From Bacteroidota bacterium (lineage in GTDB: Bacteria > Bacteroidota > Bacteroidia > UKL13-3), in NCBI GenBank assembly GCA_947453415.1, contig CANGGG010000021.1:1-41818 (forward strand): a DNA stretch of 41,818 bases, written 5' to 3'. The notes beneath the pieces were generated by a model. That model had not been told where the DNA came from and made no database searches. It worked only from the letters and a program-made list of their open reading frames with translations. A program made the translations under genes and the position numbers. Positions 1 to 8,072 of this stretch are shown in pieces; within the stretch, counting starts at the first letter, position 1; every line of letters begins with the position of its first letter.

Positions 1-3000
1 ACCTATATCCACTTTACCGTTTTCAGGTAGTACCTTACTATCTACTATATTTATATATGGTCCTTTGGTAGCATGCATGATAAAATCTGATAATGCAATT
101 TTTGTACTTGCACTTTTAAACGTTAAATTGTCTTGACCTTGTCGTTTAGATATTAAATAACTAGCCTGAGTTGAACTTTCTTCATGGGTTTTTCCAATAA
201 ACTCCATGGTTTTGGGATCCATTTCCCAATGTAATTTTTCAAAACTACCTTCGTATAAATTATAAGCAAAATCGCTATTTATTTCATAAGGATTTAGGTA
301 AGTAAAATCACCAAAACGCTTTTCTAAGTTGATATAAGCATTTATTTTTTTAGTAACAAAAGCTACTTTGCTTGTATCTCCTGGCCAATATTGACGAAAA
401 ATTGCATTCTTACTTAATATTTCTACAGGTTTTAATTCATACAAATCGGCTATTAATTCACCATCATCAATGGTCATACTTCCTTTTGCGTTCATAGCCA
501 TAGGAGTTAAAATTAATACTCCTCTTAATTCAGCTTTTCCATTTGATATTTTTAAAGGTTCACCTTGGTTAAATATAAACATGGTATCTTGATAAGGAAC
601 CCAATGATTATATACGCTTGTTGAACTAACAACTGATGGATACAAATCTGTTTGGTCATTTTTAAAATATTCACAATTGGCATTCATGCTATCCAATAAC
701 AAGTTAAACCTATTGCTTTTTGACTTTGATGACAAGTAAGTAATTATTCCATCGCCTATTAAACCTTCATTACTTAAACTTAAAGCAAATTGTCCGGTGC
801 CTTTTCCCTTGTATAAATTATAATTAGAATTAAAGTCGTTTGGAATATAAAAACCCAATGATTTATCGGGCTGTAAATTTATTTCTTGTCGCATATCTGG
901 AACAATTCCATCGCTATACAACATTCCTGGTAATGCCAAAGTATATAAATTTAAATCACTTAAACTGTCTATTTTAAAAGGATCTACAGAAAAGAAAAAC
1001 CTGTCTTGAACATAATTTCCTTGCTGTGTAGTTGGGTAATCATAATATACTTTTGAACCCACTTCACTTGTAAATTTGGGGTATCCAGGATAATTTTTTC
1101 TACTACTTTTGTTATAAGGATAATCTATTTCTAATGTTCCATATATATTTTGAAGTACACTTTTTACATTGGCCAAATATCCCAAAGTATCATCTTGATA
1201 TAAAAATTTAAGTGAATCAACATTGTTTAGTCTTACATCAAATTTGGTGTAATCAAACGAAAAATTACTTCCATAAAAATCGGCCATACCCGCACGTAAT
1301 TTCCCGTTAAAATCAATGGTTCTGTTTTTCTTAATTGTTAAAATTTGTTCTTTTGGCGTTACTTCTACATTTTGTGAATCACTGAACTTAAACTTACCAA
1401 CTCCTTGAATAATCAAATCATTGTTGATTAAACTCAAAGCAGCATTAGGAATTGCACTAATGATTGATTTAAAACTAATAGCATCATAATCTGTTCTTCC
1501 CATATGTGAGTTCACATAATCTTTCAGTTTTGTTTTAATAGTAACTGTTTTTAACTGTTCATTATAATTTAAAAAACCTCTATCATTTAACTCTATCATC
1601 ATTATTTTTATATCGCTTAAATCACTCTTGTGATAAGTAGCATACGACTCAATATTGAATGAAGTTATTTTATATTTTTCACAATAAGTTTTTATGCGTT
1701 GCAATGGATTATAATCCAACATTCCTTGTAATCTTTCATAAATAATATCTCTAAAATAATTAATTGATTGAAATTTTGCTGGATCATCTCCAGCTATGTT
1801 ATTTAAATCAATTTTCGGATTATTAACATTCCATTGTAGTTCATCTACATAAAACTCTAAATTGTGAAAATAATCAACAAATGGAGCGGCACTTATTCCC
1901 ATTTTTTTATCACGGTACAAGCTTATTTTATCTTCATTTACCAAATAAGTAAACTTCAATTGTGGATGAAAAATAGAGTCTTTATCTAAAAAAATTGTTA
2001 ACTCTACTTTATCATTTGTAATTTTATTATCGCGCATAAAAAACTCATCACTGGCAATTCGCATCACAGGTTTATTTTTAAAATAAAAATACAATTCAGC
2101 TTTTTGATTATCCGAGCTTTTACCTACTACCAATGCACCTTTTAATCCAAAACCACCTTTATATTTTGCTTTGCCATAAGTAATTCCACTAAATGTTTGC
2201 GAGGTGCTTTCAAACTGCGGATAAATTGATTTATTTCCTTGGTTACTTCCTAATGGTTTATCATATACTTTCCCCATTACAGGCTCTTTAAATCTATCTT
2301 TATAGGTAAGCATGGCGCTATCTGCAGTCATTAAACCATCGTATAAATTAATGGAGTAATTATTCAATTTTGCAAATACTCGCGCTGTATCTAAACCCAC
2401 TCTCGACCAATCTACTTTTCCACCCTTGCCCACAAACTGATTGGTACCTGCATAATACTTTCCATTTGTTCTTAAAATTTCAAAAGTATCTCCAGGTGTA
2501 TAACATATTAAATCTAAATTCTTAAAAATAAAAGTAGCTTGTCCTTCCATTTTTAAATCCACATCAGCAGCGTTACAAACCCAAACCGAAGTTCCCATTT
2601 TAAGCATTACATTATCGGCAAATACATTTTTTGAAACATTTAAAAATCTTTTAAATTCCTCAGAATTTTTCTTCAAAGCACCCGCTAAAGTTTTTTGCCA
2701 ATTGTCAAATTTTACTAATTGATTATTTGCCACCAATGCATTGATAGTTTGCATGTAAAAATAAAATTCAGTACTTGGCTGCATTTGTTTTTGAAGCATT
2801 TCGTTACAAAGCTTTACCATTTGCTGCTTTTGTGGCAAACTGAATTTTCCAGTATTATAATTTGCTGAAAAATTTTCTGCTTCATCTTTTGCATCGCTTT
2901 TTCCACTTCGCATAAACGATTCAAATTCGCTTATAAAAACATTGGGATCGTAAGAGAAACTTGTTGGACGTTGGGCTAATAAATTAGTGTTTGATAAAAT

Positions 3001-3033
3001 GTATAAAAGCGCAATAAATATGGTTTTTTTCAT
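1..3033 (-). CDS. Large secreted protein of unknown function, 3' end outside window
   Basis: An open minus-strand frame of 1011 codons runs from an ATG at 3031-3033 to the window edge without a stop, so the C-terminus is missing. The N-terminus is a clear signal peptide (MKKTIFIALLYIL, ending near LLAQ), so the protein is exported. After it comes a helical stretch of about 150 residues, then a very long region rich in beta-strand-like, Asn/Lys/Tyr-rich sequence, with no cysteine-rich, PKD or enzymatic motif I recognise. Its size and composition suit a large periplasmic or cell-surface protein of Bacteroidota. I do not recognise the family and assign no function. Because the C-terminus is cut off, the presence of a T9SS sorting domain cannot be judged. 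The reading frame and start are secure; the role is unknown. Confidence 0.85.
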   Translation of the reverse strand, partial: MKKTIFIALLYILSNTNLLAQRPTSFSYDPNVFISEFESFMRSGKSDAKDEAENFSANYNTGKFSLPQKQQMVKLCNEMLQKQMQPSTEFYFYMQTINALVANNQLVKFDNWQKTLAGALKKNSEEFKRFLNVSKNVFADNVMLKMGTSVWVCNAADVDLKMEGQATFIFKNLDLICYTPGDTFEILRTNGKYYAGTNQFVGKGGKVDWSRVGLDTARVFAKLNNYSINLYDGLMTADSAMLTYKDRFKEPVMGKVYDKPLGSNQGNKSIYPQFESTSQTFSGITYGKAKYKGGFGLKGALVVGKSSDNQKAELYFYFKNKPVMRIASDEFFMRDNKITNDKVELTIFLDKDSIFHPQLKFTYLVNEDKISLYRDKKMGISAAPFVDYFHNLEFYVDELQWNVNNPKIDLNNIAGDDPAKFQSINYFRDIIYERLQGMLDYNPLQRIKTYCEKYKITSFNIESYATYHKSDLSDIKIMMIELNDRGFLNYNEQLKTVTIKTKLKDYVNSHMGRTDYDAISFKSIISAIPNAALSLINNDLIIQGVGKFKFSDSQNVEVTPKEQILTIKKNRTIDFNGKLRAGMADFYGSNFSFDYTKFDVRLNNVDSLKFLYQDDTLGYLANVKSVLQNIYGTLEIDYPYNKSSRKNYPGYPKFTSEVGSKVYYDYPTTQQGNYVQDRFFFSVDPFKIDSLSDLNLYTLALPGMLYSDGIVPDMRQEINLQPDKSLGFYIPNDFNSNYNLYKGKGTGQFALSLSNEGLIGDGIITYLSSKSKSNRFNLLLDSMNANCEYFKNDQTDLYPSVVSSTSVYNHWVPYQDTMFIFNQGEPLKISNGKAELRGVLILTPMAMNAKGSMTIDDGELIADLYELKPVEILSKNAIFRQYWPGDTSKVAFVTKKINAYINLEKRFGDFTYLNPYEINSDFAYNLYEGSFEKLHWEMDPKTMEFIGKTHEESSTQASYLISKRQGQDNLTFKSASTKIALSDFIMHATKGPYINIVDSKVLPENGKVDIG

Positions 3034-3101
3034 TGGGTGCAAGATAAGAATTTTGATTTGTGATTTTTGAATTTTGAATTACTTGTTTTTCGTTGGCTAT
3101 A

Positions 3102-3123
3102 CTTCGACTTTGCTCAGTAACCG
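3102..3123. repeat. Interspersed CTTCGACT-type repeat fragment
   Basis: The sequence CTTCGACTTTGCTCAGTAACCG in the gap between two minus-strand genes resembles the short interspersed element (CTTCGACTCCGCTCAG...) seen between genes in many Bacteroidota genomes. Related sequences occur here at 29896-29921 and 33023-33082. The family assignment rests on memory of that motif; it is a fragment, not a complete palindrome. Confidence 0.45.
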
Positions 3124-3138
3124 TGAACGGCAATTGAT

Positions 3139-3196
3139 CTATTGTCTATTGTCCATCGTCTATCGTCTATCGTTCATTGTTTGTCGTCTATTGTTC
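3139..3196. repeat. Short-period repeat of CTATTGTC/CTATCGTC units
   Basis: About six imperfect copies of a 7-10 base unit (CTATTGTC, CCATCGTC, CTATCGTC) lie directly beyond the stop codon of the S66 peptidase gene. The minus-strand stop TAG of that gene lies inside one unit (CAATAGACGA). The same unit recurs at 17028-17098. This looks like an interspersed simple repeat that has inserted at, or expanded from, gene 3' ends. Confidence 0.6.
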
Positions 3197-4084
3197 AAAG
3201 TAAACCAAATTGTCATCAACGGAAATACTACAATTTTTACCTAAGTAAACGCTTAAATTCAAGTTTTCGTGACCGGCCGGAAAGCCATAAAATACAGGAA
3301 AATTATATTCTTGGACAGCTTCTTGAATAATTTCAAAACAAGATTTATTAAAAGCAAATGGCGCTGAATTTTCATTCATATCGTTCATTCCGCCTACTAT
3401 TAAAGCTTTTAAATTTTTTAATTTTCCCGCACGTTTAAATGTTTGCATCATTCTATCTATGTGATAAAAATATTCGCCAATGTCTTCAATAAAAAGAATT
3501 TTATTATCAAAGTCTAAATCGCTGCTGCTTCCTAATAAGCTAAATAAAACTGATAGATTTCCACCTACTAATTCACCCGAAACGTTTTTGTTTTTATTGA
3601 ATGGGTGCTGCGCAAATTGCATAGTAATTGGATTGCCAAACAATGCGTTTTTTAAACTTTCAATGGTTTCTGTATTAAAATATTTGCCTTGCATGGTAAC
3701 AGGCATGCAACTATGCAAAGTTGTTATTCCAAAGTTTTGATTGATATGTGCATGCAAAACAGTTACATCGCTAAAACCAGCTATTATTTTAGGTTTCTGA
3801 ACAAACTTTGTAAAATCCAGTTGATCTATAATTCTAACCGTTCCATAACCTCCTCTTGCAATAATAATGGCGTTTACTTCCTCATTATCCATTAGTTCTT
3901 GGAAAGCATTTGCCCTTATTTCATCACTACCTGCAAAGGCATTTTGCTTTGCAAACAATGATTCATTGACCAATACATTTAAACCCCAACTTTCAAAAAT
4001 GTTTGTTGCATTTTCAATCATTTCTTTATCTACATGCCTTGCTGTGGCTGCTATTGCAATGGTGCTTCCCTTCGTTAAAAACAT
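3188..4084 (-). CDS. LD-carboxypeptidase family protein (peptidase S66)
   Basis: This 298-residue protein matches the S66 family, serine peptidases that cut the L,D bond before the terminal D-Ala of murein tetrapeptides during peptidoglycan recycling (LdcA) or detoxify microcin C (MccF). Visible landmarks are ARGGYG at 76-81, the nucleophile motif GFSDVT with Ser105, ELVGGNLS at 171-178, the acidic motif FIEDIGE with Glu200, and GFPAGH with His272 near the C-terminus. These correspond to the Ser-Glu-His triad. There is no signal peptide, so it acts in the cytoplasm, as LdcA does. The length is usual for the family. The final codons and TAG stop abut a short-period repeat. LdcA versus MccF cannot be decided from sequence alone; recycling is the likelier role. 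Confidence 0.9.
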   Translation of the reverse strand: MFLTKGSTIAIAATARHVDKEMIENATNIFESWGLNVLVNESLFAKQNAFAGSDEIRANAFQELMDNEEVNAIIIARGGYGTVRIIDQLDFTKFVQKPKIIAGFSDVTVLHAHINQNFGITTLHSCMPVTMQGKYFNTETIESLKNALFGNPITMQFAQHPFNKNKNVSGELVGGNLSVLFSLLGSSSDLDFDNKILFIEDIGEYFYHIDRMMQTFKRAGKLKNLKALIVGGMNDMNENSAPFAFNKSCFEIIQEAVQEYNFPVFYGFPAGHENLNLSVYLGKNCSISVDDNLVYFEQ

Positions 4085-4219
4085 GATTTATCAAGTTAAT
4101 TTTTTCAAAAATAGTTTTTTCAAAAGAATTAATTTGAGTTTATTCCTGAAAAAAAGTTTTAAATTAAAACCAATTAATTAATATTGATGTTTAAATAAAA
4201 AAAATAATACTTGCAACCA

Positions 4220-4918
4220 ATGAAAAAGATACTACTTGCCATTTTAATTTCAATATTTTATTTAACACCTTTATTGGCTCAAATTGGTAAATTACAAATT
4301 GGCGTTCAAACAGGTTTTGCAAAACCTATAGGACAATTTGCAAGTGGTTTTGGTTTTTATCCTGATAATGGATATGCAACAATTGGAAGTAATTATAAGG
4401 TTTATGCAGAATATAGGGCAAAGGGAGTTTTATATTTTGGATTAAATTACATCAATTTTTCCAACTCACTTGATGAAGGAAATTTGAGGTATGGATTTAA
4501 TAATAGGTTTTCAACCAATAATGTAAAAATTGATGAAAAATCAAACACACAAGGAGTTTTAGGAGCTTTAATAATTAAAGGTACTGAAACTCCATTGTTT
4601 ATAAAAGGTTATTTAGGAATGGGTTATTCCACATCTGCAAAATTTAGTGCCAAAAATACAATTGAATCCACTTCAGTTCTATCCTCCACCTCAGATTTAG
4701 GATTTGTTTCAGGAATTGGTATAGGTTTTTATGTGCCAATTTCAAATAAATGGTTCATTGAATTGGAAGGTGACTATTTAACAAGTTATGCAAAACCTAA
4801 AAATATTACTTATCAAAATAATTTAAACAACGATAGTGTAATTTTAGGTGACATAAGCTACAACCAAACAGTAATCAATATCAATGTTGGAGTAGGTATT
4901 TTCTTGTTCAACGACTAA
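4220..4918 (+). CDS. Predicted outer-membrane beta-barrel protein
   Basis: This protein of 232 residues begins with a signal peptide (MKKILLAILISIFYL, cleavage near PLLAQ). The body has alternating Gly/aromatic strand patterns typical of an 8-10 strand porin-like barrel: an early GVQTGFAKP strand, several YxGxxY-type segments, and a terminal strand NINVGVGIFLF ending close to the C-terminus. It belongs to the broad family of small Bacteroidota outer-membrane beta-barrel proteins of no fixed function. I chose ATG 4220 rather than the in-frame TTG at 4211, because that TTG lies inside a promoter-like TAATACTTGC sequence and the ATG starts a classical signal peptide. It is separated by 60 bp from rpe and has no obvious functional link to it. 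Confidence 0.75.
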   Translation: MKKILLAILISIFYLTPLLAQIGKLQIGVQTGFAKPIGQFASGFGFYPDNGYATIGSNYKVYAEYRAKGVLYFGLNYINFSNSLDEGNLRYGFNNRFSTNNVKIDEKSNTQGVLGALIIKGTETPLFIKGYLGMGYSTSAKFSAKNTIESTSVLSSTSDLGFVSGIGIGFYVPISNKWFIELEGDYLTSYAKPKNITYQNNLNNDSVILGDISYNQTVININVGVGIFLFND

Positions 4919-4978
4919 ATTCAAATATATAATTGACATATTATTTTTAGCGTTATAATTTATAATTATATTCGCAGC

Positions 4979-5638
4979 ATGATGTCAAAACACTTAATAG
5001 CTCCTTCCATTCTTTCAGCCAACTTTGCGCAGCTTGGAAACGATATTGAAATGATTAATAAAAGTGAAGCCGATTGGTTTCATGTAGATATTATGGATGG
5101 TGTTTTTGTTCCTAATATTTCATTTGGTTTTCCAATTATGAAATCGTTACAAAAGCTAGCAACCAAAACTTTAGATGTTCATTTAATGATTGTTCAACCT
5201 GAACGTTATATCAATGATTTTAAAGATACTGGAGCAAATATTCTTTCAGTTCATTACGAAGCTTGTACGCATTTACACAGAACCATTCATGCCATTAAAG
5301 AAGCAGGAATGAAGGCTGGTGTGGCTATCAATCCTCATACCTCTATTGATTTGTTAAAGGATGTAATAGCCGATATAGATTTAGTATGTATGATGAGTGT
5401 GAATCCAGGTTTTGGTGGACAAAAATTCATTGAAAATACCTATCAAAAATGTACTGATTTGAAAAATTTAATTCTTCAAAAAAACAGTCATTGCTTAATA
5501 GAAATTGATGGGGGTGTAAATGAAATAACCGCTCCAAAATTATTAGCAGCTGGCGCAAATGTATTGGTAGCAGGAAATTATGTTTTTTCATCAAAAAATC
5601 CTATTGAAACAATAGCTAGTTTAAAAGCTTTGCAATAA
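4979..5638 (+). CDS. rpe: Ribulose-phosphate 3-epimerase
   Basis: This enzyme interconverts ribulose 5-phosphate and xylulose 5-phosphate in the cytosolic pentose phosphate pathway. The 219-residue TIM barrel shows the full family signature: APSILSANF at 8-16, HVDIMDGVFVPN with His35 and Asp37, DVHLM with His68, MSVNPGFGGQKF at 139-150, and the second catalytic aspartate in IEIDGGVN (Asp177). The metal-binding His and Asp residues are all present and the length is normal. Two ATGs in tandem (4979 and 4982) are possible starts. A promoter-like TATATTCG sits at 4967-4974, only a few bases before the start, suggesting a very short or absent leader. It is followed by pdxA on the same strand after 65 bp. 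Confidence 0.97.
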   Translation: MMSKHLIAPSILSANFAQLGNDIEMINKSEADWFHVDIMDGVFVPNISFGFPIMKSLQKLATKTLDVHLMIVQPERYINDFKDTGANILSVHYEACTHLHRTIHAIKEAGMKAGVAINPHTSIDLLKDVIADIDLVCMMSVNPGFGGQKFIENTYQKCTDLKNLILQKNSHCLIEIDGGVNEITAPKLLAAGANVLVAGNYVFSSKNPIETIASLKALQ

Positions 5639-5703
5639 AATTTCTAGAAATAATTGTTCTTCAAAAAACTTTTGTAATTTCACCCAATAATATTTCCCTA
5701 AAA

Positions 5704-6771
5704 ATGAATAAACTTCCTATCATTGGTATAACCATTGGCGATTTAAATTCAATTGCTCCAGAAGTAGTAATAAAAACTTTAAGCGACTCTAGAATTTGCG
5801 ACTATTGTATTCCTGTTATTTATGCTTCTCCTAAAGTAATTGGCTTTTGGAAAAAGTTAGTGGGCATGCCCGATTTTTTTGTAAATATTATTAGAAATGT
5901 AGAACAAGTTCATACCAAAAAAGTAAATTTGGTTACTTGTTGGGAAGAAGAAGTTGAAATAAAAATTGGTGAAGCCAATGAAAATGGTGGCAAGTATGCT
6001 TTTAAAAGTTTAGAAATTGCAACACGTGATTTAAAAGATGGTAAAATAGATGGTTTAGTAACTGCACCATTGAATAAAAATTTAGTAAATAGCGAATTAC
6101 TTCCATTTAAAGGACATACAGAATATTTAGCTCATGAATTAAATAGTCATAATTATTTGATGTTTTTAGTAAGTGAGAACCTGAAAATTGGTTTAGTAAC
6201 CGGTCATGTTCCTATTAAAGAAGTGGCAGCAAAATTAACTACTGAAAATATTTTAAAGAAAATAAAAACAATGAATGAGTCGTTGAAAAACGATTTCAAT
6301 TGTCCAAAACCAAAAATAGCAGTGTTAGGTTTAAATCCGCATGCGGGCGATAATGGTTTAATTGGAAATGAAGAAAAAACTATCATAATTCCAGCGGTTA
6401 CCGCAGCACAATCAGAAGGAATTACCGCTTTTGGTCCTTATCCAGCAGATGGATTTTTTGGCTCAAAACAATATGAAAAATTTGATGGCGTTTTAGCCAT
6501 GTATCACGATCAGGGTTTGATTCCATTTAAATCGTTTGCATTCAGTGATGGAGTAAATTACACTGCTGGACTTAAAATGGTAAGAACATCGCCCGACCAT
6601 GGAACTGCATACGACATTGCTGGAAAAAACAAAGCTGATGAGAGTAGCATGAGAAACGCACTTTACTTAGCATTAGATATTATTGCCAGAAGAACTGATA
6701 ATGCAATTTTAAAAGCAAATCCGCTTGCTTTCCAACAGTTTAAACGTGAACGTTTTAGAATGGATTTTTAA
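5704..6771 (+). CDS. pdxA: 4-hydroxythreonine-4-phosphate dehydrogenase
   Basis: PdxA oxidises 4-phosphohydroxy-L-threonine with NAD in the DXP-dependent vitamin B6 pathway. The 355-residue protein has the family landmarks: the N-terminal GITIGD segment, KGHTEYLA with His138, LNPHAGDNG with His213, and MYHDQGLIPFK with His268, the three histidines that bind the divalent metal. PTSPDHGTAYDIAG-like sequence (TSPDHGTAYDIAG) near residue 297 also fits. One variation is GDLNSIAPE at 12-20, where the family usually reads GDxNGIGPE. The neighbour rpe handles sugar phosphates but no B6 operon is visible. Length and domain layout are normal, and I am confident of the call. Confidence 0.95.
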   Translation: MNKLPIIGITIGDLNSIAPEVVIKTLSDSRICDYCIPVIYASPKVIGFWKKLVGMPDFFVNIIRNVEQVHTKKVNLVTCWEEEVEIKIGEANENGGKYAFKSLEIATRDLKDGKIDGLVTAPLNKNLVNSELLPFKGHTEYLAHELNSHNYLMFLVSENLKIGLVTGHVPIKEVAAKLTTENILKKIKTMNESLKNDFNCPKPKIAVLGLNPHAGDNGLIGNEEKTIIIPAVTAAQSEGITAFGPYPADGFFGSKQYEKFDGVLAMYHDQGLIPFKSFAFSDGVNYTAGLKMVRTSPDHGTAYDIAGKNKADESSMRNALYLALDIIARRTDNAILKANPLAFQQFKRERFRMDF

Positions 6772-6854
6772 ACATTTTAAAACAATATTACATGATAACA
6801 GTTATTTTATAAAAAGAATAAATTGTTCATATTGCAAAACTTTTAAATAAACTA

Positions 6855-7928
6855 ATGGCAAAAATAAAATTTGATAATAAAAATCCTGAATTCTTCAATG
6901 TATTAAAAGGCAGAGTTGAAGAATATTTTGAAACAAAAAATATAAAACAAACTGGAAATTATAAGTTGTTTACTAAAACAGCAATTTTATTTTCTGTATT
7001 AATAGCATGTTATACCATTTTAGTATTTTTTACTCCAGCATCTAATATGCTTAGTGCTGCTATATGTGTAATATTAGGAATCAATTTTGCATCTATTGGT
7101 TTCAACATTATGCACGATGGTGCACATGGAAGTTATTCTACTAAAAAATGGGTCAATGAAATCATGAGCTTATCTCTTAATGTGTTAGGCGGAAGTAGTT
7201 ATATGTGGAAATTAAAACACAATATTAACCACCATTCATATACTAATATTGAAGGCATGGATGATGATATTGATATCAAACCTTTTATCAGAGTTCATCC
7301 TGAGCAAGATGGAAAGTGGTTTCATCGTTTTCAACATATTTATAGTTTTTTATTGTATGGTTTAACTTATTTATTTTGGATTTACTTTAACGATTTTAAA
7401 AAATATTTTGGAGGGCAAGTTTCCAAATTTGTTCCGTTGCGCAAAATGGATTTAAAAGAACATTTTATATTTTGGACCACTAAAATTGTTTATGTCTTTT
7501 TGTTTTTATTATTGCCTTTTTATTTTGCTGGGGTAGTAAAAACTTTGGTAGGTTATTCCATCGTAGTATTTGTAACTGGTTTAGTAATAGCTATTGTATT
7601 TCAATTGGCACATATAGTAGAAGACATGCCTTTTATTGATACCAATGGCACATCTCATAAAATTGAAACTGAATGGGCTATTCACCAAATTAATACCACA
7701 GCTGATTTTGCAACCAAAAGTAAAACCATGACATGGTTCATGGGTGGATTAAACTTTCAAGTTGAACATCATTTGTTCCCAAAAATTAGTCATGTTCATT
7801 ATCCTCAAATTCACAAAATAGTAAAACAAGCTTGTAAAGAATTTGATGTAAAGTATCGCGAGTTTCCAACAGTAATTAGTGCTGTACAATCGCACTTGTT
7901 ACATTTAAAAGCCATGGGAGTGGCATAA
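6855..7928 (+). CDS. Membrane fatty acid desaturase (acyl-CoA/acyl-lipid type)
   Basis: This 357-residue integral membrane di-iron enzyme introduces a double bond into a fatty acyl chain and helps set membrane fluidity. All three histidine boxes are visible: HDGAH at 87-91, HNINHH at 122-127, and the C-terminal QVEHH at 302-306. The QxxHH form of the third box is typical of front-end (delta-5/delta-6, linoleoyl-CoA-type) desaturases. Hydrophobic pairs at about 42-85 and 205-255 supply the membrane segments. Unlike eukaryotic front-end enzymes it has no fused cytochrome b5 domain, so a separate electron donor is needed. It is followed by a strong terminator at 7944-7980. The exact regiospecificity cannot be read from sequence. 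Confidence 0.92.
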   Translation: MAKIKFDNKNPEFFNVLKGRVEEYFETKNIKQTGNYKLFTKTAILFSVLIACYTILVFFTPASNMLSAAICVILGINFASIGFNIMHDGAHGSYSTKKWVNEIMSLSLNVLGGSSYMWKLKHNINHHSYTNIEGMDDDIDIKPFIRVHPEQDGKWFHRFQHIYSFLLYGLTYLFWIYFNDFKKYFGGQVSKFVPLRKMDLKEHFIFWTTKIVYVFLFLLLPFYFAGVVKTLVGYSIVVFVTGLVIAIVFQLAHIVEDMPFIDTNGTSHKIETEWAIHQINTTADFATKSKTMTWFMGGLNFQVEHHLFPKISHVHYPQIHKIVKQACKEFDVKYREFPTVISAVQSHLLHLKAMGVA

Positions 7929-7943
7929 AAAATATTGAAAAAC

Positions 7944-7980
7944 AAAAAAGCCATTCGTTGATTACGAGTGGCTTTTTTTT
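7944..7980 (+). terminator. Rho-independent terminator after the desaturase gene
   Basis: An 11-bp stem (AAGCCATTCGT / ACGAGTGGCTT, one G-T pair) with a 5-base loop is followed by a run of T. It starts 16 bases after the desaturase stop codon. The stem sequence is nearly the same as that of the terminator at 9404-9437. Confidence 0.85.
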
Positions 7981-8015
7981 TGGATTTATTGTAAACCTCG
8001 AACTATTTTTTTCAT

Positions 8016-8052
8016 AAAAAAAACCAATTCTGAAACAGAATTGGTTTTTTTT
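8016..8052. terminator. Bidirectional terminator between desaturase and sucC
   Basis: A perfect hairpin with arms AACCAATTCTG and CAGAATTGGTT around an AAA loop is flanked by A-run on one side and T-run on the other. It can therefore stop transcription from both strands. It ends 20 bases from the sucC stop codon and is probably the sucC terminator, backing up the desaturase one. Confidence 0.85.
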
Positions 8053-8072
8053 AAATTTATAACTGTTGTAAA

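Noticed and set aside
3139-3196. Could be a small CRISPR array
   Set aside because: The units are 7-10 bases, imperfect and without spacers of constant size. No cas gene lies in the window.
3142-3330. A 62-aa frame starting in the short-period repeat
   Set aside because: Its N-terminus is a translated simple repeat (VHRLSSIVHCLSSIV) and the rest is antisense to the peptidase gene.
3480-4181. Several plus-strand frames of 68-104 aa opposite the S66 peptidase gene
   Set aside because: They are antisense shadows of a strongly supported peptidase gene and show no domain or coding pattern of their own.
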